Of a DNA stretch of 27,506 bases, positions 15,539-23,710 are shown piece by piece. A model generated the notes under the pieces. It was not told the origin of the DNA and made no database searches. It was given only the letters and a program-made list of their open reading frames with translations. The position numbers and the translations under genes were made by a program. The DNA lies in NCBI GenBank assembly GCA_002477505.1, contig DLQB01000030.1, positions 179-27,684 on the forward strand, in the 5' to 3' direction. How positions within the stretch are numbered: the first letter of the stretch is position 1; every line of letters begins with the position of its first letter. The stretch is from Flavobacteriales bacterium UBA7443. Its GTDB lineage: Bacteria; Bacteroidota; Bacteroidia; Flavobacteriales_D; Sanyastnellaceae.

Positions 15539-16510
15539 TTATTGAGCGTAATTCAACCCAAAAACAACCAACAGCGTACCAACAAAAACGACCCAACCCA
15601 ATCCGTCGAGGGCGCTCAACTTGTCCCCTTTTCGTTCGCGTTTCGGAACGAGGCTGACGGTAAGAAACCCCAATGCCAAAGCGGAAACTGATCCCCAATG
15701 CGCCGTCCATTGCGACGCAGGTCCGAGGCCTCTTATTGCTGGGGTGCCGGTTCCGAATAACAGGCTTGCGGTCCCAGCGAGTGCGAGGAGGAGAAAGATC
15801 GCATTGTAGCGGGTGTTTTTCGTCTTGAGTACCAGGCGCGGGTTTTCTCGAATGAGCATGAATAATCCAAAAATTCCCGCGGTTATCATGCTAACAGCGC
15901 GCCATGATTGCCGCGTGTATTGATCGTTTTCAAGAATCTCTGCCGAAGCATTTCCTGCGAATCCACGGAAGAATGGGAGGGTCCAGCAAAACTCAGCGAT
16001 GAGCAAACCATGTGCAATTCCAAAGGTCAACATCACCCATTCGCGAAAAATTGCGGGCCGAGTGCGGATTTGAACGGCAATCAAACCGAGCAGTATGCCA
16101 GCATTAAGGGGTTGAATGCTCACGGCAAGCCCTGCAAGGAGACCCGCTCGAAATTGGAGGTTGCTTGTTGACGGTTGGCGGTGCATGCGCAAGGTTTGAT
16201 CCAATGCTCCGCAGAGCATGAGCAGGCTTGTCCACGTTTGAATGCCTTCCATGGGCTGCGCGACCGGGACCAAGACGATTCCCCAAGCGACAAAGGACCA
16301 AGCCAGGGCAGAATCGCCTCGCTCGACAAAATTTCTTTGCACGTACAAATGATGCGAATACCCGGCCACTGTTAGCAGCCCAATGCCATATATGACAAGG
16401 GATAGAAGAGGTGTGTGCGCGTGCCAAAAGTGCCAGAGCACACCCCCCAAAATGGTCAATGGAACGATGGACCATGCAATCGGTTGGTTCGAACGGAGGA
16501 TAGAAATCAA
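15539..16510 (-). CDS. Multi-pass membrane protein, DUF6427-like
   Basis: A 323-residue hydrophobic protein with roughly eight to ten predicted membrane segments, for example WSIVPLTILGGVLWHFW at the start and WVVFVGTLLVVFGLNY at the end. The opening ISILRSNQPIAW and the position beside purine genes fit the uncharacterised DUF6427 family of Bacteroidota membrane proteins; I make this link from memory. There is no in-frame ATG at the N-terminus: the start must be TTG at 16510, since the next in-frame upstream codons reach a stop at 16535-16537. Function is unknown. It precedes purQ by 27 bases, and is divergent from the small plus-strand gene at 16544. Confidence 0.72.
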   Translation of the reverse strand: MISILRSNQPIAWSIVPLTILGGVLWHFWHAHTPLLSLVIYGIGLLTVAGYSHHLYVQRNFVERGDSALAWSFVAWGIVLVPVAQPMEGIQTWTSLLMLCGALDQTLRMHRQPSTSNLQFRAGLLAGLAVSIQPLNAGILLGLIAVQIRTRPAIFREWVMLTFGIAHGLLIAEFCWTLPFFRGFAGNASAEILENDQYTRQSWRAVSMITAGIFGLFMLIRENPRLVLKTKNTRYNAIFLLLALAGTASLLFGTGTPAIRGLGPASQWTAHWGSVSALALGFLTVSLVPKRERKGDKLSALDGLGWVVFVGTLLVVFGLNYAQ

Positions 16511-16518
16511 GGCTTGCT

Positions 16519-16526
16519 TATTTTTG
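16519..16526 (+). promoter_or_regulatory. Predicted Bacteroidota -7 promoter box for the small membrane peptide gene
   Basis: TATTTTTG is an exact match to TAnnTTTG, 17 bases before the ATG at 16544, inside the 33-base divergent gap. This would leave a 5' leader of roughly a dozen bases. No convincing -33 element is visible. The box supports independent expression of the plus-strand gene. Confidence 0.45.
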
Positions 16527-16543
16527 CATCGAATTTAGCACTT

Positions 16544-16732
16544 ATGAATACGCAAGAAATCATCACTCCGGTTGCAAAGTTTATCGAATGGACATTTGAA
16601 ACCTTTCTCGTACCGATGAGTGATCCCTTCAATTCGGGGGTCATTGTTCTGGGGTTGGCGGGTTTGCTGTTCTGGCTGCGTTTGCAGAAAAAGTACACCC
16701 AAAAAGCTGAGCAGGACGGGGATTTGGTGTGA
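16544..16732 (+). CDS. 62-residue single-pass membrane protein
   Basis: A small protein starting MNTQEIITPVAKF. The frame remains open upstream to 16415, but that part is antisense to the DUF6427-like gene and not protein-like, so ATG 16544 is the start. Residues 1-30 look amphipathic and aromatic (FIEWTFETFLVPMSDPF). A membrane segment follows (GVIVLGLAGLLFWLRL), then a charged tail (KKYTQKAEQDGDLV). Its place between purD and a DUF6427-like gene is where flavobacteria carry a short membrane protein (DUF6341), and I suspect a homologue, with low certainty. The predicted promoter box, the spacing and the exact fit between two minus-strand genes argue that it is real. Function is unknown. Confidence 0.72.
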   Translation: MNTQEIITPVAKFIEWTFETFLVPMSDPFNSGVIVLGLAGLLFWLRLQKKYTQKAEQDGDLV

Positions 16733-16770
16733 TGCACGGCTCGCGCCGCAGTGGATTTAATCCTGGGCAA

Positions 16771-18057
16771 TCAAGCCAAATCCAAGATGTCTGCACCGAT
16801 GTCCTTCCGGAAGTAGGCTCCTTCGAATGTGATTTTCTCGACTTTCTCGTAGCTGCGCTTCAACGCATCTTCCGCAGTCGCACCTCTGCCTGTGACCGCC
16901 AGGACCCGACCACCGTTTGTGTATAGTTTTCGCCGAGAAATTTTTGTCCCGGCATGGAAGACCATTCCGTCCCAATTCGGTTCATCGACAACGCCTTTTA
17001 TTTCACGGTTTGTTTCATAGGCTCCCGGATATCCTTCGCTCGCCATGACCACGGTGGCTGCCGCTCGCTCATCAATTTCCAAGTCGTACTCTGAAAGCAA
17101 CCCGGAGCCTAAGCTTTCAAATAGATGCAGTAAATCACTCTTGATCCGTGGCAACACGACTTCTGTTTCGGGATCACCCATGCGGCAATTGTATTCAATG
17201 ACGTACGGGTCGCTTCCCACCTTTATGAGGCCAAAGAAGATAAATCCGTGGTAGGGGATTTCGTCCTTGGTCAATCCTTTGATGGTGGGAATAATGATTT
17301 GATTCAAGGCCTTCTGCTGAAATTCTTCTGACAAGTAAGGAACCGGTGAAATGGCTCCCATGCCACCTGTGTTCAGACCGGTGTCACCTTCTCCAATTCG
17401 TTTGTAATCCTTTGCCGAAGGCAGAATGTGATAGCTTTTTCCATCAGTCATGACAAACATGCTGACTTCCTGCCCGCTGAGGAATTCCTCAATCACGACT
17501 CGTTTCCCTGCTTCTTTGAATGCCCCGCCCTCCAGCATGGCCTGCAAGGTGTCTGCTGCTTCTTTTTTTGATTCCGTGATGACCACCCCTTTGCCGCCCG
17601 CAAGGCCATCGGCCTTGATGACATAGGGCGCCTGAAATGTATCCAATGCCTGCACCGCTTCCGCAAGTTGGTCGCTTCCAAAACTGGTATAGCGAGCCGT
17701 TGGGATGTTGTGACGTTGCATGAAGCTTTTGGCGAATTCCTTGCTGCCTTCGAGCATTGCGCCTTGTTTTTTCGGCCCAACTACCGTTACGGATGTCTTT
17801 TGTGAAGCTTCAAAGTAATCTGAAATTCCAGCCACGAGCGGGGCCTCTGAACCGACCACAATCAGGTCGATTTTGTGCCTACGGACATAGCGTTCAACGG
17901 CTTGAAAATCCATGGCATCCAGATCTGCCATGGTCCCCAAATCATTCATTCCTCCGTTTCCGGGAGCAATGTGGAGATCACGCAACATCGAAGATTCACT
18001 TAGTTTCCATGCCATCGCATGCTCACGGCCTCCGCCTCCCAACAAAAGTACATTCAT
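16771..18057 (-). CDS. purD: Phosphoribosylamine-glycine ligase
   Basis: A 428-residue ATP-grasp enzyme that joins glycine to 5-phosphoribosylamine, step two of purine synthesis. The start is ATG 18057, giving MNVLLLGGGGREHAMAW, the textbook N-terminus; an in-frame extension to 18111 would add 18 residues before it and is rejected. ATP-grasp motifs include VIKADGLAGGKGVVI, NTGGMGAISPVP and the metal-binding block YNCRMGDPETEVVLPR. Length is normal. It converges with the small membrane peptide gene (38-base gap) and diverges from the GT2-GT9 gene (100-base gap). Confidence 0.97.
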   Translation of the reverse strand: MNVLLLGGGGREHAMAWKLSESSMLRDLHIAPGNGGMNDLGTMADLDAMDFQAVERYVRRHKIDLIVVGSEAPLVAGISDYFEASQKTSVTVVGPKKQGAMLEGSKEFAKSFMQRHNIPTARYTSFGSDQLAEAVQALDTFQAPYVIKADGLAGGKGVVITESKKEAADTLQAMLEGGAFKEAGKRVVIEEFLSGQEVSMFVMTDGKSYHILPSAKDYKRIGEGDTGLNTGGMGAISPVPYLSEEFQQKALNQIIIPTIKGLTKDEIPYHGFIFFGLIKVGSDPYVIEYNCRMGDPETEVVLPRIKSDLLHLFESLGSGLLSEYDLEIDERAAATVVMASEGYPGAYETNREIKGVVDEPNWDGMVFHAGTKISRRKLYTNGGRVLAVTGRGATAEDALKRSYEKVEKITFEGAYFRKDIGADILDLA

Positions 18058-18157
18058 GCCGTAAAAATAATGGCTCTCAGTGCGCAACCAAAGAATCGTT
18101 CGAAACTTCATGTTTGTGAGCAGTAACTTGCAAGGAATTCGCCGTTAAGCACACCGC

Positions 18158-19960
18158 ATGGATCAACCTTTTTTGTCCGCCGTTATCATCGCTTACAACG
18201 AAGCGCAAAACATCGATAGATGTTTGCGGTCTTTGCAGGCCGTTGCGGATGAAATTGTGGTGGTGGATTCGGGTTCCACGGATGATACAGTCATGAAGAG
18301 CGAGGCGATGGGTGCTCGGGTGTTGAATCACGCATTTGAAGGGCACATTCAGCAAAAAAATTGGGCGGCGAATCAGGCCAAAGGACAGTGGATTATTTCC
18401 TTGGATGCAGATGAAAGTTTGAGCGAAGAATTGAAAGCTTCGCTGCTCGAATGGAAAAAAAGCGCCCATGAACCGCTTGCATATTGCTTCAATCGATTGA
18501 CTTCTTATTGTGGCCATTGGGTGCGACATGGCGGATGGTATCCCGATCAAAAGCTTCGCCTCTGGAAAAACGGATTGGCAGAGTGGACAGGTGAAAATCC
18601 CCATGATCGCTTGGAATTAGTAGCCGGTGAAAATACCGGCAGAAGCATTGGTCATTTGAAGGGAGACTTGTTGCACCATTCCTATCATACGGTCGAGGAC
18701 CATGTCGGGCAAATTGCCTACTTCTCGGACATTGCAGCGGCGCATTATGAGGGGCCACTTTGGCTGACAAGTTTCTGGGTTCGGCCATTGAAGATGGCAT
18801 TTCAATGGTCCAAGAATGCACTGATTCGGGGAGGGTGGAGAGATGGCTGGGCCGGTTGGACCATTGCGAAATACAGCGCAATTGCCACAGCTCAGAAATA
18901 TGAAAAAGCCCGTGTATATCGGCGTTCGAAGCGGTTGCTGGAGGCCGCCGAAAAAACGAAAATCCAACGGGTTTTGATATGCCGGACGGATGCCATTGGG
19001 GACGCCGTGTTAACCTTGCCCGTTGCCGGGTGGATCAAGGCTTCTGAATCCAATTTGCAGGTGGATTTTCTGGTCCGGTCGTATGCTGCTCCTGTTGCCG
19101 CTGCTGCAGAAGATGTGGATGACGTGGTAATTTGGTCGCCAAAATCACCGCCAGATTTGTCGGAGTATGATGCGGCCGTCGTGGCATTTCCAGATGTGGA
19201 GGTGGCTCAAGCCCTCCGCAAACAGGGCGTACCCATTGTGGTAGGGACTTCCCGAAGGTGGCCTTTTCGGCGTTGGATGACGCATCACAATCACACATCA
19301 CGCAAAGTTTCAGGACAACACGAAGCGTGGCATGGCATTGAATTGGCCAAAACGATGCATCCGTCTCCGGGTTGGGCAACACCGGGGTTGCAACTTCCAA
19401 AATCATCTGGTGAAATTGCTCAGTGGGGCCGATTGAAGCCCGAGGCCTGGGAAGAAGTAAAAGGCCAAATCGATGGTGCAAGGGATTGGTTGAAGGTCGG
19501 TCAAAAACACATCATTGTTCATCCAGGGTCCGCGGGCAGTGCCAATAATTATTCCCAAGGAAACTACCTCAAACTTATTGCAGGTCTATGCGATGCGGGG
19601 CTGCGCGTGATTTTGACGGGAACAGCGGCGGAAGGGGAACAATTTGGTGTTTCAGAATGGAGCGACCATGAAGCAGTGGTCAATACGATGGGCCGCATGA
19701 CCTTGCATCAATTGCTTGCGCTCATAGGTGCCTCGGATGGCCTCGTGGCTTCGAGCACCGGTCCGCTTCACATGGCGGCGGCCGCTGGAGTGATGTGCGT
19801 GGGACTATACGGTCCCAATGCACCGGAGTGGCCGGAGCGATGGCACCCGGTTGGCCCGCGGGCGCATTGGATAACGGCGGAACGCATCGCTTCGGATGGG
19901 GCATTGGAAATCGAAGTGACGGAGGTTTTGGCGAAGATTCTTTCAGCCCTCAGCGAATAG
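18158..19960 (+). CDS. Fused glycosyltransferase: GT2 (WaaE/LgtF-like) + GT9 (heptosyltransferase-like)
   Basis: A 600-residue cytoplasmic or membrane-associated protein with two transferase modules. Residues 1 to about 240 are a GT2 (GT-A) domain: SAVIIAYNEAQNIDRCLRSL, IVVVDSGSTDDT, and the metal-binding DAD in WIISLDADESL near residue 83; GWYPDQKLRLWK is typical of the WaaE/LgtF core-glucosyltransferase group. A charged helical linker (about 245-266) leads to a GT9 (GT-B) domain: VLICRTDAIGDAVLTLPV at about 270, HPGSAGSANNYSQGNY, and STGPLHMAAAAGVMCVGLYGP near the C-terminus. In relatives the two modules are usually separate genes. Both look intact. Expected role: adding two successive sugars to a lipid A core or similar surface glycan. 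It overlaps the opposite-strand O-antigen ligase-like gene by 11 bases, tail to tail. Confidence 0.92.
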   Translation: MDQPFLSAVIIAYNEAQNIDRCLRSLQAVADEIVVVDSGSTDDTVMKSEAMGARVLNHAFEGHIQQKNWAANQAKGQWIISLDADESLSEELKASLLEWKKSAHEPLAYCFNRLTSYCGHWVRHGGWYPDQKLRLWKNGLAEWTGENPHDRLELVAGENTGRSIGHLKGDLLHHSYHTVEDHVGQIAYFSDIAAAHYEGPLWLTSFWVRPLKMAFQWSKNALIRGGWRDGWAGWTIAKYSAIATAQKYEKARVYRRSKRLLEAAEKTKIQRVLICRTDAIGDAVLTLPVAGWIKASESNLQVDFLVRSYAAPVAAAAEDVDDVVIWSPKSPPDLSEYDAAVVAFPDVEVAQALRKQGVPIVVGTSRRWPFRRWMTHHNHTSRKVSGQHEAWHGIELAKTMHPSPGWATPGLQLPKSSGEIAQWGRLKPEAWEEVKGQIDGARDWLKVGQKHIIVHPGSAGSANNYSQGNYLKLIAGLCDAGLRVILTGTAAEGEQFGVSEWSDHEAVVNTMGRMTLHQLLALIGASDGLVASSTGPLHMAAAAGVMCVGLYGPNAPEWPERWHPVGPRAHWITAERIASDGALEIEVTEVLAKILSALSE

Positions 19961-21563
19961 TCCGTTTGCCAATCAATCCAATTAAGAACCCAGCCAAGGT
20001 TACACCCGCCTGTGTCTCAAGTGTGTCTTCGGTCATGCAAGACAATGCAATAATGAAAGCTGCCAGGCACGCCACTTGAAATGGGTAAGTGGGAAATGCG
20101 TTGCCCGATACCGCCACCAAGGCCAGTAAAATGGCCATCCATAACAACATGGATAGCGGACCGCCAGAAATCAAAAATGTAATGTATTGATTGTGCGGCC
20201 TGAGTCTGAATTCGGGTGCAAGAGGAGAATTGGCTTCGTCATATGATGCGGCAATGGCAGCAGGCACATCACCTGTTCCCACGCCCAAAGCAGGTTGGTC
20301 TTGAAACACCCGAAACGCATTTTTCAAAAACAGAAACCGTTGAACCAGTGAATGACCACTGGGGTTTCCACCGTCTACGGCATTCCATATTTCAAATTGA
20401 ACAATGTCCCATCGTCGCCTCAATCCACTGTGTTTGACTTCTAAAACGGTGGGCACTCCTGATTCAATGAGCTGCACGTCTGAGGGGGTGAGAGCCAAAA
20501 CACCCGATCGGTCCTTTTTGAGCCCCAAGGAGGACAGGTAACGGAGCAAAGTCATTTCCAATGCTTGGTTCCGCTCGTCCCTTCCGTCGAAGTCGATTGT
20601 ACTCCGTTCATTCCATGCTTCGCTCAATTCGCTCCACGCAATGTTTGTCCAAACGTGACCGCCGTTTTCGCGCAGGCACCGATCTGGAAAATGATGATAT
20701 TGCTCGCCTCTTTCCGATTTCACGCCCAAGTCCTCGGGATTGGGGTAGCGGGGCCAAAGGCTATTCATGGCGAAGGCGATCATAGCAAGAAACACAGCCA
20801 GCAGGCCGATCGACCCATTTCTTCGGAATGCCACATTGCTTGAACGGTGTTCTGCCTCGTCCGTGTGCGCTAAGAGGTAGGCCAGTAGGCCCGAGAGTGG
20901 AATCAACGTGGCGCCAGTAATGGAGGCGGTTTTCCATGTAAATGCAATGCCGAGAACGCAGAGAATCAGGGCGGTTCCCCATGCTTTCCATTGTTTGGTC
21001 GCGAACGCTCGAAGCAGCCACCAAGACCAAATGAAAGCAATCATCAAGCTGAACCGAATGTGCGATATGAAGGGCGACCAATCACGTGCTTCAACGGCCT
21101 CAGCAGCAGCGCTGCCTGACCACAAGGCACCAATGCAAGCCGCCGCGACTGAAAAGGCCAACGTATGTTGGACCAGTTCAAGGCCGCGACGTTGGTCCCA
21201 CCGGCCAGTAATCAGGACCAAAGGAAAAGCCAGGAGGGGAAGTTGGATCCGCAGCGCTCGCCATCCTTGGGCTAAGTCTTCGGTCCAAAGCTGCCCCAAA
21301 AGTTGCCAGGCGAACAAGGCCAATATGGCCCAGAGCAGCGGCTGTGACCGCCAGAATTTCCAGGAACGATTACGGAAAATTGGGCCGTTATGCCAGCGGT
21401 CAAGCGCCCATGCGAAGAGCAGTAAGAAAGCTCCCTGGCTCATGAGAAAATTGGAGAAAGGAAGGGCAATCGCCGTAATGATGAGAGCCAAATCATACGC
21501 CCGCTGCACCTGGCGATTTCCGCTGGTCAATGGGGTGTTTGTATTTGTTTTTGGCGGCATCAT
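19950..21563 (-). CDS. O-antigen ligase-like (Wzy/WaaL superfamily) membrane protein
   Basis: A 537-residue polytopic membrane protein with about ten hydrophobic segments and a long soluble loop between roughly residues 260 and 420. The Wzy_C signature region is visible: QPALGVGTGDVPAAI, then FRLRPHNQYITFLISGG followed by membrane segments. Family members either polymerise O-units or attach glycan to lipid A core in the inner membrane; sequence alone does not separate ligase from polymerase. Tandem ATGs at 21563 and 21560 both serve as possible starts, seven bases after the stop of the upstream processing protease gene. The neighbouring GT2-GT9 gene on the opposite strand supports a surface-glycan role. 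Confidence 0.85.
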   Translation of the reverse strand: MMPPKTNTNTPLTSGNRQVQRAYDLALIITAIALPFSNFLMSQGAFLLLFAWALDRWHNGPIFRNRSWKFWRSQPLLWAILALFAWQLLGQLWTEDLAQGWRALRIQLPLLAFPLVLITGRWDQRRGLELVQHTLAFSVAAACIGALWSGSAAAEAVEARDWSPFISHIRFSLMIAFIWSWWLLRAFATKQWKAWGTALILCVLGIAFTWKTASITGATLIPLSGLLAYLLAHTDEAEHRSSNVAFRRNGSIGLLAVFLAMIAFAMNSLWPRYPNPEDLGVKSERGEQYHHFPDRCLRENGGHVWTNIAWSELSEAWNERSTIDFDGRDERNQALEMTLLRYLSSLGLKKDRSGVLALTPSDVQLIESGVPTVLEVKHSGLRRRWDIVQFEIWNAVDGGNPSGHSLVQRFLFLKNAFRVFQDQPALGVGTGDVPAAIAASYDEANSPLAPEFRLRPHNQYITFLISGGPLSMLLWMAILLALVAVSGNAFPTYPFQVACLAAFIIALSCMTEDTLETQAGVTLAGFLIGLIGKRTIR

Positions 21564-21570
21564 TCAGCGG

Positions 21571-23271
21571 TTATTCAGTGCCGGCGAGGATCATTTCGTA
21601 CTGCCCGGAATTAAGCATTTGAATGGCTGTGGAAACAGTAGAGTCGCGCGGGAGCGACCATTGGAATACGCCATCCTGAAGGTAATAGCGCATGATGATT
21701 TCTTCTTCCAAGGACATCTGAATTTGTTCGCGGAATTCCTGGAGATCCCGAACGATGTTGGGCTGCAATGCCACCTCCAATTGTTCGAATGCATCAGGGT
21801 CCAAGGTGTAAACCTCCTCATCTTCGGCCACCTCCTTCAGTTGCTCCCACATAATGGATGTCTGTGATTCGTATTGTGTTGCTGCATTGGCCTCAGTAAA
21901 GCCGACAAACTCCATCCAGTCGGCTTCGGTCAATGCGAACGCCTCGGGTGAAGCGATGCTGTCGCGCTGCGCGGTCCATGCATTGGCGAAATCAAACAAG
22001 GTTCCGCTTTCATAAAGTCCCTCCAGTACATATCCCAGGGGAGGCAGGGGCGTGGGGACATCTGGCTGAACTCCTTTTCCATCGACTACTGGACGACCAT
22101 TGCGGGTGTAAAACACTTCAATTAAGGAGTCGGCAACGGCTCGTGCGCTTCCGTCTTCTCCTCGATTCCCGCCGTAATCAAGCCGCTGAATGCATCGTCC
22201 GCTCGGCGTGTAATACTTGGCAACGGTGACCTTCAGTTTGGTACCATAGGCCAGTTGCTTGGATTGTTGAACCAGGCCTTTTCCAAAGCTCTCTTGGCCC
22301 ACTATAATCGCTCGATCCAAATCTTGGAGGGTGCCCGAAACAATTTCCGAAGCAGATGCTGACATGCCATCAATCAATACTGCAATTGGCAAATCGGGGA
22401 GCAAGGCGTCGGCCATGGTGCTGTAACTCTTTTCCCATTCTTCTGTTTTGCCGCGGGTGCTCACTACTTCTTCCCCTTTGCCAATGAATAAATTGACAAT
22501 GCTGATGGATTCCTGCAGAAGGCCGCCTCCATTGCCTCGAAGGTCAACGACCAGCTGTTTCATACCGACGCTGTCGCGGAGGTAACGTATGGCTTGCCGC
22601 AATTCGAAGGATGACCCGCGTGTGAAGGCAGAGAGCGCAACATACCCTGTGCTGTCGCGAAGCACAGTGCGGTAGGGAACCGCTGGGAGTTTGATTTTGG
22701 CGCGTTTCATTACCACGGACTCTTCCGTTTTCGTTGCATTTCGAATGAAGCCCACCTCTACTTCTGTGCCGCTCGCTCCTTGGAGCATTTCCGGAATGAG
22801 GTCTTCCTCCACATCGGCCAATCTCATTCCGTCGACGGCGGTCAGTTCATCTCCAATTTTTATTCCTGCCTTGGCCGCAGGAAATTCAGGCAACACATCG
22901 ATGAAGAGATGCCGGCCCCCCATCATTTGGATGCTTGCCCCAATGCCGCCGTATTCCCCAGTACTCATGAATCGAAGGTCTTCCACCCGTGACTCCGGAT
23001 AATAAATGGTGTACGGGTCAAGGCTCGACACCATCGCATCAATTCCAGTTTCCATCAATGCTCCCGGTTGAATTTCATCCACGTAAAAGATGTTCAATTC
23101 ACGGAATAGCGCATTCATGATCTCCAGTTGCTTCGACAATTCGAAATAGTTTTCCCGCACGGGGACGGCCGCGACGAGTAGTCCCAAAAAAGGGAGCAAC
23201 AAGAGCTTCGATCTGTTTTTTTTCTTGGTTGGCAGCGTGGCGAGGGGATGGGAGCGTTTCTCGTTCTTCAC
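21571..23271 (-). CDS. C-terminal processing peptidase, S41 family
   Basis: A Ctp/tail-specific protease. I place the start at GTG 23271 (566 residues), four bases past the rnpA stop. It gives a Lys/Arg-rich N-terminus and then the hydrophobic segment LLLLPFLGLLVAAV; the ATG at 23361 would overlap rnpA by 86 bases. After the signal/anchor come a small helical part (MNALFRELNIFYVDEI), a PDZ domain (GIGASIQMMGGRHLFIDVL to AVDGMRL), and the S41 core with VVDLRGNGGGLL, the nucleophile Ser in DGMSASASE and the general-base Lys in SFGKGLVQQ (Ser304 and Lys331 in this numbering). A C-terminal extension of over 100 residues follows. Role: periplasmic processing of protein C-termini. Confidence 0.92.
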   Translation of the reverse strand: MKNEKRSHPLATLPTKKKNRSKLLLLPFLGLLVAAVPVRENYFELSKQLEIMNALFRELNIFYVDEIQPGALMETGIDAMVSSLDPYTIYYPESRVEDLRFMSTGEYGGIGASIQMMGGRHLFIDVLPEFPAAKAGIKIGDELTAVDGMRLADVEEDLIPEMLQGASGTEVEVGFIRNATKTEESVVMKRAKIKLPAVPYRTVLRDSTGYVALSAFTRGSSFELRQAIRYLRDSVGMKQLVVDLRGNGGGLLQESISIVNLFIGKGEEVVSTRGKTEEWEKSYSTMADALLPDLPIAVLIDGMSASASEIVSGTLQDLDRAIIVGQESFGKGLVQQSKQLAYGTKLKVTVAKYYTPSGRCIQRLDYGGNRGEDGSARAVADSLIEVFYTRNGRPVVDGKGVQPDVPTPLPPLGYVLEGLYESGTLFDFANAWTAQRDSIASPEAFALTEADWMEFVGFTEANAATQYESQTSIMWEQLKEVAEDEEVYTLDPDAFEQLEVALQPNIVRDLQEFREQIQMSLEEEIIMRYYLQDGVFQWSLPRDSTVSTAIQMLNSGQYEMILAGTE

Positions 23272-23275
23272 AGGT

Positions 23276-23710
23276 TCAGTCTTGGTCGGGTTGGCTAGGA
23301 AACATTTGATGCACGAGTGAGACAACGGATATGCGCACCGTCTCGAAGTCAGGCATCTCATTTCCTACAAATATGAAAACGATTGCCCGTTGTTTTTCGT
23401 CTGTGAGTAGACGATTTTCCAAAGCGGGCTTTTCAAGCCTCCACGCTTCCCGCATCAATCGTTTGATGCGGTTCCGATCAACGGCTCGCTTGAATTTCTT
23501 CTTGCTCACGGTTACCATGGCTTGGATGGCCACGGGCTCGGGCAGAGGCGTATCGATAAAGCGCCCAATGAGGGGCGGGGCTTTAATTTTTGCGCCCTTC
23601 GCAAAGACGAGGTCCGAGAGTTTTTTGGACTTCAGTCGCTGGTTGCGGGGAAAGGAAAAGGAGCCAGTTTCGGACAAGGGCGCATTATTTGCCCTGAATG
23701 TAATGCTCAA
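23276..23710 (-). CDS. rnpA: Ribonuclease P protein component
   Basis: A 144-residue basic protein that helps RNase P RNA trim tRNA 5' leaders. The RNR motif is present in AVDRNRIKRLMREAWRL, preceded by MVTVSKKKFKRA and, near the N-terminus, FPRNQRLKSKKLSDLVFAKG. The ATG at 23710 overlaps the end of hemD by 26 bases and gives about 20 residues before the conserved start; a TTG at 23677, just past the hemD stop, would give a more typical length. I keep the ATG with reserve. No rpmH (ribosomal protein L34) gene lies upstream, unlike the common rpmH-rnpA arrangement in bacteria. Confidence 0.92.
   Translation of the reverse strand: MSITFRANNAPLSETGSFSFPRNQRLKSKKLSDLVFAKGAKIKAPPLIGRFIDTPLPEPVAIQAMVTVSKKKFKRAVDRNRIKRLMREAWRLEKPALENRLLTDEKQRAIVFIFVGNEMPDFETVRISVVSLVHQMFPSQPDQD

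Noticed and set aside
16415..16543. N-terminal extension of the 62-residue membrane protein
   Set aside because: Antisense to the DUF6427-like gene, low-complexity and polar; the predicted promoter box at 16519-16526 lies inside it.
18058..18111. Upstream start for purD at 18111
   Set aside because: The 18-residue extension precedes the canonical MNVLLLGGGGREHA start and has no family counterpart.
18109..18116. CATGTTTG as a promoter box for the GT2-GT9 gene
   Set aside because: Differs from TAnnTTTG at the first base and has no -33 partner; too weak to list.
20908..21867. 319-codon plus-strand open frame
   Set aside because: Antisense to the O-antigen ligase-like and protease genes; composition is not protein-like and it spans the junction of two well-supported genes.
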